DNA of 64,000 nucleotides from Desulfobacterales bacterium (GTDB taxonomy: Bacteria; Desulfobacterota; UBA8473): the NCBI GenBank assembly GCA_016209225.1, contig JACQWO010000051.1, forward strand, positions 53,122 to 117,121. Direction: 5' to 3'. The notes below the pieces were generated by a model. That model was not told the origin of the DNA. It made no database searches and saw only the letters and a program-made list of their open reading frames with translations. The position numbers were made by a program, and so were the translations under genes. Position 1 is the first letter of the stretch, and each line of letters begins with the position of its first letter. This document shows positions 20,773 to 31,028 of the stretch, piece after piece.

Positions 20773-22581
20773 TTATACCTCAAGTTTGCCTGACTCTGCC
20801 ATCCGTTTAAAGTCAGGATTTTTCAAGACAAGCTCATCGAATGTCCCTGAATCAATAATAGAACCTTTTTTCATAAAATAAATATTATCGCATTGCCTGA
20901 TAGTACTAAGCCGATGGGCAATAATGATTAGCGTTTTTTGTCCGGACAACTCTTCGATAGCACGGCTTAATTCCTTTTCTGTTTCGTTATCCAATGCTGA
21001 AGTTGCCTCATCCAGGATCAATATTTCCGGTTGGTGATAGATGGCCCTTGCAATACCAAGTCTCTGACGCTGTCCACCAGATATCCTAACACCGTTTTCC
21101 CCGACAAACGTATTCAAACCATCCGGCAATTGCTTTACAAACAGATCCAGTTGAGCAATTTTCAGGGCTTCACAGACCTTGGAATTATCGATCTCATCAT
21201 ATTCCAACCCAAAGGCAACATTGCTCAGGATATCGGTATCCAGAAGGTAAATGGATTGAGGTACATAACCGATATTTTGCTGCCATGCAGCAAGATGTTG
21301 AAATACATCCTGCTCATCAGCGCAAATCTTCCCTTCTGAAGGCACAAGCAACCCTAAAATTAGATTGACCAGCGTTGTTTTACCGGCACCTGAAGGTCCG
21401 GCAAACCCCACAGTCTGTCCCTTCACGATTTTAAGGGAAATCCCATGCAGAGCTTTTTCATCAGAGTTTGGATAAGCATAGCCGAGGTTCTGTAAACTTA
21501 TATCTCTTTTAAATGAAAGTGGGTTCTTTATAGATTGGCCGACCTGAAGAATAATTGGATTGATCATGTTGAAGTTATGAACGTCCTCATAAATAACGTC
21601 GACAGCGGGGCTATTGAAACGGATCTGCTGTAAATTAGACGTTATCCAGGATATTGAAGGCATTAGCCTGATTGTTGCCATAGCAAATAGAGACAGTGTC
21701 GGCAAAAATATTTCGATGTCCTTGCCTTGTACCACCAGCAGCATGATAATCAAAACCACGCTTCCAGCGCCACACACCTCTAAAAGCAGACGGGGTATAC
21801 TATTAAGTGTTAATGCCTTCCAGTAAGCACGAGCATGTTCAATCATGTTGGCGTAATACCGATTGGAAAAAAAACTTTCACTGCCTGAAATCTTTACCTC
21901 TTTTATTGCTCCAAATCCCTCTAAAATTGATTGACCTGCATATTTTTGTGAAGACTGTAGTTTTTCCCCCCAAATTCGGGAGTAGCCCATGTCCACTTTA
22001 TGAAAAACTCCGCCGACCAATCCCAATGTAACAATACTGAAAATGACAATAACCGGATTGATCAGTAGTAACATGATCATGACACAGGTTACTACACAGA
22101 GTTCAGTACATATCTTCAAAAGGCTTTGCACAACGACATAAACCTTACTGACTTCAAACCGAATATTTCTATCCAGTTCAGCCGTATTGCGCTCCAGATG
22201 GAAGGTATAAGGGCTGTTTAAATATAATCTAAACAATATTTTCCCTAGTGAAGCCCGTTTGGAATTAACAAAGCGAAACTGCAGATAGTTCATCACGCCG
22301 ATAAAGATGTTTTTTATCACATAAAACGCCACCAACCCGATGCTCATATAGATCATAAAATCTGTTGGATTTGGTGTGCCAACGGCCTCATTTAACCTGT
22401 GCAGCCATTTATTACTTTCAATAATCCCGGGATCTGCAACGATAGTGATAAATGGCACAATCAGACCAACCCCACCGGCTTCAAGGATTGAACCTATAAG
22501 CATTAATCCAAACAGCAACAAAAACTGCAGGCGGGTACGGCGATCGAAAAGATAGAAAAGCTTTTTAATGATTGAGAACAT
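20773..22581 (-). CDS. ABC transporter permease/ATPase (MsbA/PglK-like exporter or flippase)
   Basis: TM region; Walker A GPSGAGKTT; signature ISGGQRQRLGIARA; Walker B ILILDEAT. Confidence 0.92.
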   Translation of the reverse strand: MFSIIKKLFYLFDRRTRLQFLLLFGLMLIGSILEAGGVGLIVPFITIVADPGIIESNKWLHRLNEAVGTPNPTDFMIYMSIGLVAFYVIKNIFIGVMNYLQFRFVNSKRASLGKILFRLYLNSPYTFHLERNTAELDRNIRFEVSKVYVVVQSLLKICTELCVVTCVMIMLLLINPVIVIFSIVTLGLVGGVFHKVDMGYSRIWGEKLQSSQKYAGQSILEGFGAIKEVKISGSESFFSNRYYANMIEHARAYWKALTLNSIPRLLLEVCGAGSVVLIIMLLVVQGKDIEIFLPTLSLFAMATIRLMPSISWITSNLQQIRFNSPAVDVIYEDVHNFNMINPIILQVGQSIKNPLSFKRDISLQNLGYAYPNSDEKALHGISLKIVKGQTVGFAGPSGAGKTTLVNLILGLLVPSEGKICADEQDVFQHLAAWQQNIGYVPQSIYLLDTDILSNVAFGLEYDEIDNSKVCEALKIAQLDLFVKQLPDGLNTFVGENGVRISGGQRQRLGIARAIYHQPEILILDEATSALDNETEKELSRAIEELSGQKTLIIIAHRLSTIRQCDNIYFMKKGSIIDSGTFDELVLKNPDFKRMAESGKLEV

Positions 22582-22615
22582 ATTTGCAATTCAAGCAGGG
22601 ATTATTTTCTCTGCT

Positions 22616-23764
22616 TTATTCCTTGGTAAAGGTATGGACACCATTGGGATAGCGCATCATGTGCTCATAGATTGGCTGGAGGTCAGCATAAAAAGGAGAA
22701 CCGGTTAGCTCACGTTTAAGTCTTAGTTTGTTGTAAGCCTCGCGAGGTGACCGGCCCATAACAACAAGTCTACGTTCTATGATAGCAGAGCGGGCTGCAG
22801 CAGGCAATATCTGGATCACTCGCCAAATCCGCCGTACAGCCCGTTTCCACACATCCTGCCCCTCCCAGGTACATGGGCCAATGTTACTTGCGTATAGCAT
22901 TAGTGCCAGAAAAGCAAGGAAAGCATGATTGACTTCATTCTTTGCTTCCGTTACTGGCAAATCCATAACATTTTCAAGTTCTTCCACCAAACAGTTACGG
23001 AATTGTGTGTACCTCTGCGAGAAATCATCCGATATGAGCAAATCCAGCCAGCTTAACCTCTTTCCCTTCCCCGCTGACGAGTCAGGGATAACCTGGCGCA
23101 CCATATACAGGATGTCCAGACGTTTTGCCTTACCTTGAATCAGGCTTAAGCAAGATGGCAACAACTCGCCGAATCGGATATCAGCAGTCTTATCGTGGCA
23201 GACCTGCATATTGTGTATAAGATCTGAGCGACGGTGAACCGAGTAAAATGTTGCTGTGTAGCCCTTGAGATGCTTTTGAAGACGAAGTCGTGGATCATTG
23301 AAGTCGAGAATACACTGTGGATAGGTTTCAATACGGAGACTGTGATGTGCATCGCGATTTGCACTAGTATAGGAGAAGAACCTGAGTGCATGCCCGTGGG
23401 CTATGGAGTAATCCGGGTTGGCTTCAAGGAAACACACGCATAGTTCGATTGCTTGAGGAAGAATGAAGTCATCATCTGCGCATATTACAGCGTATTTTGA
23501 ATTAACTGTATCGAGTGCCTGGGCTATCTTCAATGGCACACTTATATCCGTGCGGTACATTTGGTAGTGTACATTCAGGGTATTACATAAGGAGGCTACA
23601 ACATTCCGGTTTTCCTCGCATGAAGGTGCAAAGCTCGAATCAGCCACAACGATGGCATATGGGAATTTCTGCTCTTGATAATACAGTAATAACCTCTTAA
23701 GGAAATGTGGACGGTTATAGGTAGGGACCACAATAGAATATTCGTGACTCATTGTATTAAACAC
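22616..23764 (-). CDS. Family 2-type glycosyltransferase
   Basis: YSIVVPTYNRPHFLKRLLLYY; CADDDFI. Confidence 0.8.
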   Translation of the reverse strand: MFNTMSHEYSIVVPTYNRPHFLKRLLLYYQEQKFPYAIVVADSSFAPSCEENRNVVASLCNTLNVHYQMYRTDISVPLKIAQALDTVNSKYAVICADDDFILPQAIELCVCFLEANPDYSIAHGHALRFFSYTSANRDAHHSLRIETYPQCILDFNDPRLRLQKHLKGYTATFYSVHRRSDLIHNMQVCHDKTADIRFGELLPSCLSLIQGKAKRLDILYMVRQVIPDSSAGKGKRLSWLDLLISDDFSQRYTQFRNCLVEELENVMDLPVTEAKNEVNHAFLAFLALMLYASNIGPCTWEGQDVWKRAVRRIWRVIQILPAAARSAIIERRLVVMGRSPREAYNKLRLKRELTGSPFYADLQPIYEHMMRYPNGVHTFTKE

Positions 23765-23819
23765 TTTAGCGTATTTTCTGGTTTGTGTTATTAGCGTTGC
23801 GGCCGGTTATTAACGATAA

Positions 23820-24848
23820 TTACCGTGTTGGAGTGCACATCCACCATTCATACATATTGGCTGCGAATGGGTGCATTTCGCGATTTAGTATTCTTTTCAA
23901 AGTACTTTTTATGTTTGATTTCACGCTCTGTAGCATACTCACTTTCGAAGAAGAATCAATCTCTGAGATCAAAAAATCTTTGGACAGTAATTCCTTTAAA
24001 TCTTTTAACTCATCGTTTTGTGGATTTGCATATCGTCGGTTATGGCTTATCAAGCCACCTTTGGTTACCCTAGCAATGTTGCTACTATAATAGTGCACTT
24101 GTTCTTCTGTCATTTCACCCAATGAAGCTTGATTCAGAGCAATATCAAACGTTTTGCTTGGAATGTCAGCTAGACTCCACGGAGGCAAAAAAGAAAAATC
24201 GTAGTCGGATAGGTTATCTATTTTGTCAGATCTTGAGTAGACATAAAACTTTAATTCCGGATATAAGTTATATAAATAATATACGGAAAAGTATAGTGTA
24301 TATGGAATGTCTATAATTACATATTTTATCTTTGGATAGGTTTTCTTTAAGTGAAATGCTACCCCCCCCCATCCACCACCCACTTCAAGAAATTTGTATT
24401 CTTCTTCTGGAGATGAAGAGAATACTTTACTAATCATTTTCAATACAGTCATATATCTTAAAACATCAGAATTAATTAACTTGTTTTCAAATTCGAACCC
24501 GAACCCCCCCATTGCAGATGGTTCTGACAAAGGTTCAATATCTGGCACCTCACTCGAGAGTTCCTTGTAATCATTGATCATCTTTTTTTTCTTTATTTTG
24601 TTACAGGCCACATCCAGGTACTGGAATGGATGAGTACCGGTAACCATATCCGTATGGTAGCGTAAATATTCAACAACTTCTGGTTGCCACGAAAATACAT
24701 AGCTAAAATAGGAGATAGAGTCCTGCCAATAGTTACTTGGCCTGTGAAGATGAAGATTATAGTTTTCATAATTGTCCAATTCTATTCTCATCTCATCTAA
24801 ACGTCTTTTAAATTCATCTAACATATATCTTTCCTCATTGTTGAACAA
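23820..24848 (-). CDS. Putative sugar O-methyltransferase
   Basis: FLEVGGGWGGVAFHLKK motif I; glycan-cluster context. Confidence 0.75.
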   Translation of the reverse strand: MFNNEERYMLDEFKRRLDEMRIELDNYENYNLHLHRPSNYWQDSISYFSYVFSWQPEVVEYLRYHTDMVTGTHPFQYLDVACNKIKKKKMINDYKELSSEVPDIEPLSEPSAMGGFGFEFENKLINSDVLRYMTVLKMISKVFSSSPEEEYKFLEVGGGWGGVAFHLKKTYPKIKYVIIDIPYTLYFSVYYLYNLYPELKFYVYSRSDKIDNLSDYDFSFLPPWSLADIPSKTFDIALNQASLGEMTEEQVHYYSSNIARVTKGGLISHNRRYANPQNDELKDLKELLSKDFLISEIDSSSKVSMLQSVKSNIKSTLKRILNREMHPFAANMYEWWMCTPTR

Positions 24849-24900
24849 CTTCAGTAGGCTTTCTTAAAAAATACCTATGTCTTTATGATAATCATGTTCT

Positions 24901-25665
24901 TTATGTACGCTTTAACCAAGCACTCGGCCAATATGTAACATTTAGTTTTAGTTCACTTTCGTTGAAGGGCCACTTGGGTTGTTCCAATACAAATTCGGGA
25001 TGTTTTTCAGCAAACTCCACAGCAGCATCTGCTGGATTATCCCAAATCCATTCAGGTTTGCCTCGAGGCACGTCATTCAGGTCTTTAGTTATTCCATCTG
25101 TTACGACAATGTATGAGCCTGTTGAAACAAGATCGTGATAAGCTTCCAATTCATCCAAAACATGTTGTTTTGTGTGATTGGAATCCAGTATTATCATTAC
25201 GGTTTCGTCAGGTTTTACAAAATTTTTAACCTGTTTCACTGTTTCTTCCGCAATAGAATTCCCTTCAACAAGCGTTATATAATTAGACAGATCATGAGAT
25301 TCAATTGCTTTCCTGTTATGTGGACGGATTTCCATGTCAACACCGATAACTTTCCCTTTTCCCATCACTTTGCAAATTGATGCATACAGCACCAGGGAAC
25401 CGCCATGGGCGATGCCTGTCTCAATGATAACATCCGGCTTAACTTGATAAATAACCTCCTGAATACGAAACATGTCATCTGGAAGTTGAATTATTGGACG
25501 ACCCATCCAAGTAAATGTGTAAGAATACTTCTCGTTCCATCCGACCTTAAGCCATTGATGAGATATTATTTCAAATGCCTCCCTTGAATAGAGATTAATT
25601 CTCTCGCATTCTCCATCAATTTCCTGAATCAGTATTTTAGCATTCGTATCAATTGTTAATTTCAT
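24901..25665 (-). CDS. CmcI-family (cephalosporin hydroxylase-like) methyltransferase
   Basis: DVIIETGIAHGGSLVLYAS; VIGVDMEIRPHNRKAIE; MIILDSNHTKQHVLDELEAY. Confidence 0.85.
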   Translation of the reverse strand: MKLTIDTNAKILIQEIDGECERINLYSREAFEIISHQWLKVGWNEKYSYTFTWMGRPIIQLPDDMFRIQEVIYQVKPDVIIETGIAHGGSLVLYASICKVMGKGKVIGVDMEIRPHNRKAIESHDLSNYITLVEGNSIAEETVKQVKNFVKPDETVMIILDSNHTKQHVLDELEAYHDLVSTGSYIVVTDGITKDLNDVPRGKPEWIWDNPADAAVEFAEKHPEFVLEQPKWPFNESELKLNVTYWPSAWLKRT

Positions 25666-25668
25666 CTA

Positions 25669-26583
25669 TTATTCCTTAAAATGCTTGCGCCACCAATCAA
25701 TAGTTTTTTGCAACCCATCTTCCAGTGTATATTTAGATTCCCACCCAACTTCTTCAGTTAAACGAGTTGTATTAGCTACCAGCAGAGGAGGTTCATTTTT
25801 ATGTCCGGTCAATGCCCCAAACTTCACGACTTCAGGACATCCCAGTAGTTGTGAAATAAGTTGAATAATTGATTTCAAGGTAATTGGTTTGCCAGAAGCA
25901 ATATTAACTACACCTTCAACCTTACTATTGAGAAGTGTTACAAAAGCGGATGCCACATCATTAACAAAGAGAAAATCCCTTATTTGGTTTCCATGGGAAC
26001 AAAGAGCAGGCTCACCCTTTAGCAGAGAAAGGATCACAGATGGCACAAGGCGGGTTGGGCTTTCATGGGGACCGTACAGGAAGAAAATTCTACCCCAGGC
26101 GCTGCTAAGTCCTGTTTGTTGGGAAAAATGCCTCAATATTTCTTGCAAGCTGCGCTTGCACGTGCCGTAAAGAGTAGATACTTGCGTCGGTGTTACTTCT
26201 TCAGAACAGTATCCATAATTCCAATCGTATTCGGCGCAGGTGCCTGCCAATACAGCTCGCTTACCCCCTTGATTTACAAAGTTTGTTAGAAGATCTAAAC
26301 TGGCCTGTATCCATTTTATATTCTCCAAAGAGTTCCAGTACGTTCCAGGAGTTGTGTCCCAAGCAAAATGTAATAAATGAGTGGGCTTAATTTTTTCTAT
26401 TAAACTTCTTTGTTGATCAGTATTTAAGAGATTGCACTGATGCCAAAAAAGACGAGGTTCTTGTGTAATAAATGGTTGGCCGGTATTAAAGACAGCATGC
26501 ACTTCGTAACCATCTTCTATCATCAATGGGATTGTATGTTTACCTATAAAACCTGTGGCACCGGTTAAAAGAACTTTCTTCAT
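25669..26583 (-). CDS. NAD-dependent epimerase/dehydratase
   Basis: VLLTGATGFIGKHTIPLMI; YGTCK active-site motif. Confidence 0.88.
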   Translation of the reverse strand: MKKVLLTGATGFIGKHTIPLMIEDGYEVHAVFNTGQPFITQEPRLFWHQCNLLNTDQQRSLIEKIKPTHLLHFAWDTTPGTYWNSLENIKWIQASLDLLTNFVNQGGKRAVLAGTCAEYDWNYGYCSEEVTPTQVSTLYGTCKRSLQEILRHFSQQTGLSSAWGRIFFLYGPHESPTRLVPSVILSLLKGEPALCSHGNQIRDFLFVNDVASAFVTLLNSKVEGVVNIASGKPITLKSIIQLISQLLGCPEVVKFGALTGHKNEPPLLVANTTRLTEEVGWESKYTLEDGLQKTIDWWRKHFKE

Positions 26584-27128
26584 CTTTCGAAATTTGGATA
26601 GCTAATATCTTTTTTTGAAATTGATTGAATAGGTAGCGGCCAATTTATCCCAAATGCCGGGTCGTCCCACCTTATACCTTTTCCACATTCAGGATGATAG
26701 AATTCGGACATTTGATAAAAAACTACTGAATTACTCTCTAATGTCTGAAAGCCATGTGCAAAACCTTTCGGAACATAGAGCATTTTGTAGGGAGCAGTGA
26801 GCGGTGAGCGGTGAGCGGTCAGTTCCACAGCAAACCATTGACAGTAAGTCGGAGAATCTGGCCGCAAGTCTACAATTACATCATATATTGCTCCTCTTAT
26901 ACAACTGGCCAGTTTTGCTTCTTCATAAGGTGCTACCTGATAATGCATGCCACGAAGTGCACCTTTGGTTTTATTATAAGAGATATTGCACTGGACAATA
27001 CATGGATTTAAACCGTGTTTTTCAAATTCCTTCTGGCAGAAACTCCGGGCAAAAAAACCCCTTTCGTCTTCAATCGGTTCTAATTCAATAATATATGCGC
27101 CTTTGAGTTTGGTTTCGGTGAAAATCAT
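26580..27128 (-). CDS. rfbC: dTDP-4-dehydrorhamnose 3,5-epimerase family, with a heptamer-encoded insertion
   Basis: DERGFFARSFCQKEFEKHGL; LRGMHYQ; ELTAHRSPLTAPYKMLYVPKGFAHGFQTL. Confidence 0.9.
   Translation of the reverse strand: MIFTETKLKGAYIIELEPIEDERGFFARSFCQKEFEKHGLNPCIVQCNISYNKTKGALRGMHYQVAPYEEAKLASCIRGAIYDVIVDLRPDSPTYCQWFAVELTAHRSPLTAPYKMLYVPKGFAHGFQTLESNSVVFYQMSEFYHPECGKGIRWDDPAFGINWPLPIQSISKKDISYPNFER
26792..26819. repeat. Heptamer tandem array inside rfbC (gagcagt + 3x gagcggt)
   Basis: Direct read: gagcagt gagcggt gagcggt gagcggt. Confidence 0.9.
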
Positions 27129-27137
27129 ATCCGCAGA

Positions 27138-27533
27138 TTACGCAGATGACACAGATTTTTTAGAGGAAAAAATAAAGCGTCTGTATTGTAAACTTTTTGT
27201 ACCAAAATTTATTAACAATCCAATGTCCAATCCTGTAGCCTTGAGGTAATTTATGACTTGAGCTTCTTCCGTGCCTGACAGTTGTGTTATTGCCTTCACC
27301 TCTACTATCACGGCATCATAACACAAAAAGTCAACGCGGTATGATGTGCCTAATTGTTTCCCTTTGTAAATAACAGGCAAACTCATCTCCCGTTGGAATG
27401 GGATATGTCGAAACTCAAATTCAAGAGCTAATGCTTCTTGATATACAGCTTCCAAGAATCCACACCCCAGAATTTGATGCACTTCCATGGCTGCTCCTAT
27501 GATAGCAAATGTTTTGGGATCTCTCTTATCCAT
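27138..27533 (-). CDS. GxxExxY protein
   Basis: GAAMEVHQILGCGFLEAVYQEALALEF; YRVDFLCYDAVIVEVKA. Confidence 0.9.
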   Translation of the reverse strand: MDKRDPKTFAIIGAAMEVHQILGCGFLEAVYQEALALEFEFRHIPFQREMSLPVIYKGKQLGTSYRVDFLCYDAVIVEVKAITQLSGTEEAQVINYLKATGLDIGLLINFGTKSLQYRRFIFSSKKSVSSA

Positions 27534-27558
27534 CTGCGAACTCTGTGTAATCTGCGGA

Positions 27559-28782
27559 TTAATATATTCTCACCTCCGGTATGGGTACCACAAACTTCCC
27601 ACCCCATTCCCTTATAAAAGCCATCTGCTCCATGATCTCATCTTTAAGATTCCAGGGTAAAATAAATATATAGTCTGGTTTTGTTTCCTTTATCTTGTCT
27701 GGCGCTTTAATAGGTATATGACTCCCGGGAAGATAATGCCTTTGTTTATATGGATTCTTATCCACAGTATAATCAATGAAATCCGTTCTAATTCCGCAGT
27801 AGTTAAGTAATGTATTTCCCTTTGCAGGTGCACCATAACCTACAATGGTTTTGCCTTCTTCTTTTGCTTGGATCAGAAAATTAAGAATATTGCGCTTAAT
27901 CCCTTTAACTTTATCGCCGAAAGTAAGATAATGATATATATTTGTGTACCCAGCATCAATTTCATGCTGCTTAAGTTCATACACTCGCTCAGAAATAGGT
28001 TTTGTATTGTCTTCCTGGTGGCTGGCATATATCCTCAAAGAACCTCCATGGGTAGGCAACTCTTTCACATCAAATATAGTAAGTCTATGTGCAGCGAAAA
28101 CCTTTTCTACCGTAAGAAAAGAAAAATAAGAGAAGTGTTCATGATATATAGTATCAAATTGCGTTTCTTCCATTAGTCGCAATAGGTGAGGAAATTCCAT
28201 TGTAATAATACCCTGTGGTTTTAGAAGAGTTTTTAAACCTTCAATAAAATCATTGAGATTTGGCACATGAGCAAGTACATTGTTCCCCAATAAGAGGTCA
28301 GCATATTTGTCTTTTTTTGCCAATTGCTTTGCAGTTTCTTTTCCAAAATACATCACTTCAGTAGGAACGCCTTTTTGTATAGCCACCTCTGCCACATTAG
28401 CGGCAGGTTCAATTCCCAAGACAGGAATCCTTTTTTCTATAAAATATTGAAGTAAGTATCCATCATTACTTGCAATTTCAATAACATAAGATTGGTTATC
28501 AATTCTAAAGTTATTTATCATTTCATTGACATAAGCCTTAGCATGTTTCAGCCAAGTATCGGAATAGGAGGAAAAATAGGCATAATCGTTGAAAATATTT
28601 TCGGGATTTTCAACTTCTTCCAATTGAACTAAGAAGCAGCCATCACATACATAGACATCTAAAGGATAAAATGGTTCCATCTTGTACAGTTGTTTCCTGG
28701 TTAGAAATAAATTAGATAATGGAGATGAGCCAAGGGTCACAAAGAGATGTTTAAGTTGGGTATTGCAAAATCTACAGTACAT
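27559..28782 (-). CDS. Sugar C-methyltransferase-like SAM enzyme (methyltransferase 13/14 type)
   Basis: N-term CRFC...CDGC; VIEIASNDGYLLQYF; IVGYGAPAKGNTLLNYCG. Confidence 0.85.
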   Translation of the reverse strand: MYCRFCNTQLKHLFVTLGSSPLSNLFLTRKQLYKMEPFYPLDVYVCDGCFLVQLEEVENPENIFNDYAYFSSYSDTWLKHAKAYVNEMINNFRIDNQSYVIEIASNDGYLLQYFIEKRIPVLGIEPAANVAEVAIQKGVPTEVMYFGKETAKQLAKKDKYADLLLGNNVLAHVPNLNDFIEGLKTLLKPQGIITMEFPHLLRLMEETQFDTIYHEHFSYFSFLTVEKVFAAHRLTIFDVKELPTHGGSLRIYASHQEDNTKPISERVYELKQHEIDAGYTNIYHYLTFGDKVKGIKRNILNFLIQAKEEGKTIVGYGAPAKGNTLLNYCGIRTDFIDYTVDKNPYKQRHYLPGSHIPIKAPDKIKETKPDYIFILPWNLKDEIMEQMAFIREWGGKFVVPIPEVRIY

Positions 28783-28893
28783 CTTTGATTATCTTACTTT
28801 CTGAATACATTGGGCATTTGAATTTCTCATAAAATACACAAAGTGTGCTTTTCGAGGAAAAGCCCTGAAAAATCCTACTTAATTTTTTCGTTT

Positions 28894-29958
28894 CTATATC
28901 CGATCTATATCACAATCGCCTGACGTAATATGCCAATTACCCAGATTGTGATGTTCATTCAAACCAACTATATCTTTACTGATCAAAAAACGCATATCAG
29001 ACTTGCGCCTAATCATACCGCAACTCAAGAGGGCTTTCTGAATACCTTTGTGACTTGCGTAACAACGAACTAGAGAACAGCCCTCCTTCTTAAAATACTC
29101 AAGCGATGCAAGGACTAGTGACTTTATTGAGGTTCTGTCATCCGGTGGTGCAATAATATCGACAATTAACCCCTCGGGTTTACCTACGTCGCATTTGATG
29201 CATCTTATAACAGAATATCCGCAAGGCTTTTTTCCATCTACGGCCTTGAGCTTCACATAATTCATATCCGGCTGCCTATCGTATTTCCAGTTAAGATATG
29301 ATTTATTCCTTGTAACTAGTATTTGATAATTCATGGTTGTTTCGTTAAAGAATTCTGCCGGTTCCTTATCAAAACTATCTATTCTGCGAACCTCTACAAC
29401 ATCTATTTTCAAAGTCAGCTTCTTGGAAGCATTAAAAACTTTAAGTAAAAGGTTTACGGGAATTGATACAAGGTTTAGAATAAAGATATCATCAATTTTT
29501 TTCTTAAGTAAACCTCTACAATCCCAAACCATAATGTAATATGGAATATTCCCCAAATGTCTCCATCCCATTTTCATAAATAACCTGAAAGACATTTCTG
29601 TTATGCCTATTGCCATGAGTATATCAAAATGTTCACTAATCTTATTGACCAACGCCCTGCCTATGCCTTTCCTTCTATATTGCGATAGAGTCATAAAGTC
29701 CACTGCCCAGGCGGCGTTAATCTTTTTTGACCCAGCATGAAGTTGAACCGGGATGGTTCCAATATGCCCGACAGCCTCACCATTTGTTTTATACAGCCAT
29801 GCAGAGATATCGCAAGATGGCCAAAACGGGTTTTCAATATACTGCCAATGCCATCTTTTATATCCTGAAGTCGAATAGCCTATAAGACCTCTTTTTTGGA
29901 GTGCAGTAAAACATTCCACATGCCGGCCTTCCTTTGATACTATTGTTATATTCTTCAT
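28894..29958 (-). CDS. GNAT-family N-acetyltransferase
   Basis: WAVDFMTLSQYRRKGIGRALVNKI acetyl-CoA binding motif. Confidence 0.75.
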   Translation of the reverse strand: MKNITIVSKEGRHVECFTALQKRGLIGYSTSGYKRWHWQYIENPFWPSCDISAWLYKTNGEAVGHIGTIPVQLHAGSKKINAAWAVDFMTLSQYRRKGIGRALVNKISEHFDILMAIGITEMSFRLFMKMGWRHLGNIPYYIMVWDCRGLLKKKIDDIFILNLVSIPVNLLLKVFNASKKLTLKIDVVEVRRIDSFDKEPAEFFNETTMNYQILVTRNKSYLNWKYDRQPDMNYVKLKAVDGKKPCGYSVIRCIKCDVGKPEGLIVDIIAPPDDRTSIKSLVLASLEYFKKEGCSLVRCYASHKGIQKALLSCGMIRRKSDMRFLISKDIVGLNEHHNLGNWHITSGDCDIDRI

Positions 29959-29962
29959 TACC

Positions 29963-30916
29963 TTATCGCCGATTGGAATTAATAGTCATTTTGCGGAAAT
30001 TATAAAATTCTTGCAGAGTTAGGGGTTCTAAATTCCTAACCCTCAGTAAATAGTCTAATAATTTCTCCAACCTTTCAAAAAATCTCTTTGTACTTTCCTC
30101 TGTCATGGTATAAGGACTTCCGCCGGCGATGATAACCGAAGAATGAAATGCTATGTTTAAATGTTCAACCCCCTCGGCTATTAAGGTGTCACAGGCCCAC
30201 TTCATATCTTCATAACTGTTGAAAGATGGATCAAGTGTTATAATGTTAAAGTTGGAAATTCGCCTTAATATTCCCTCTGCATGTGTCCAGTTTGGAGTGT
30301 TTAGGTAAAAATGTTTTGCTATTCTAGGAATCCGGGTCTTTATTTTTATCGAAGCTGGAACTTCTAAGATATCTTTATGTATAAAATAGTTTTCGTTAGA
30401 ACACTTTTTAAAGTTTGGCCCGCCGTACTTTTTCCAAGATATTCCGGGTGTTACCGAAGTATCTACTAAGTATCCATGTTCAGCAAGGAGTGAGACTGCA
30501 TTATTATCAAACGACCAGCGTCCTCCTCTGTACGAAACAGGTTTGCATCCAAAAGTCTCTGTAAGCAAGGCATCCAGATTCTTCATTTTTTCTCTCTGGA
30601 TATGATAAGGATACTGATGTAAGTAAGAACCGTCTCCTTTTATATGAGGCTCAAACGGAGGAGTCTCCAATGCGTGCAGATGCGCGCCAATTTCACACTC
30701 TGACATTTTTACAATATCCTTTAGCACGGACACTTCATTACTCCTGGCAACGGAATATGTCGTAAGATACGTTGGCCTTGCGCAAAAACTATCAAATACT
30801 CTTTGAAGTCTGGGTAGTTCTGATATATTTTTGAATTGCGGGGGGTTTTCTCTTAATTTCAAAGCCCACATATTATCAGGTTCTGTGTCTATTGTTATAA
30901 CGATTTTTGCATTCAT
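29963..30916 (-). CDS. Polysaccharide deacetylase-like protein
   Basis: VITIDTEPDN; EIGAHLHALETPPF; SYRGGRWSF. Confidence 0.8.
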   Translation of the reverse strand: MNAKIVITIDTEPDNMWALKLRENPPQFKNISELPRLQRVFDSFCARPTYLTTYSVARSNEVSVLKDIVKMSECEIGAHLHALETPPFEPHIKGDGSYLHQYPYHIQREKMKNLDALLTETFGCKPVSYRGGRWSFDNNAVSLLAEHGYLVDTSVTPGISWKKYGGPNFKKCSNENYFIHKDILEVPASIKIKTRIPRIAKHFYLNTPNWTHAEGILRRISNFNIITLDPSFNSYEDMKWACDTLIAEGVEHLNIAFHSSVIIAGGSPYTMTEESTKRFFERLEKLLDYLLRVRNLEPLTLQEFYNFRKMTINSNRR

Positions 30917-31028
30917 AAGAATTAGAATTCCACTGACTTCTTGAAACCTTTGAGTTTTTCATAAAATGCACGGCGTGTTCTTGAGAGGACAATTTTCGGC
31001 AGGCTGTGCAAAGCTCTCGATTTCTCTT

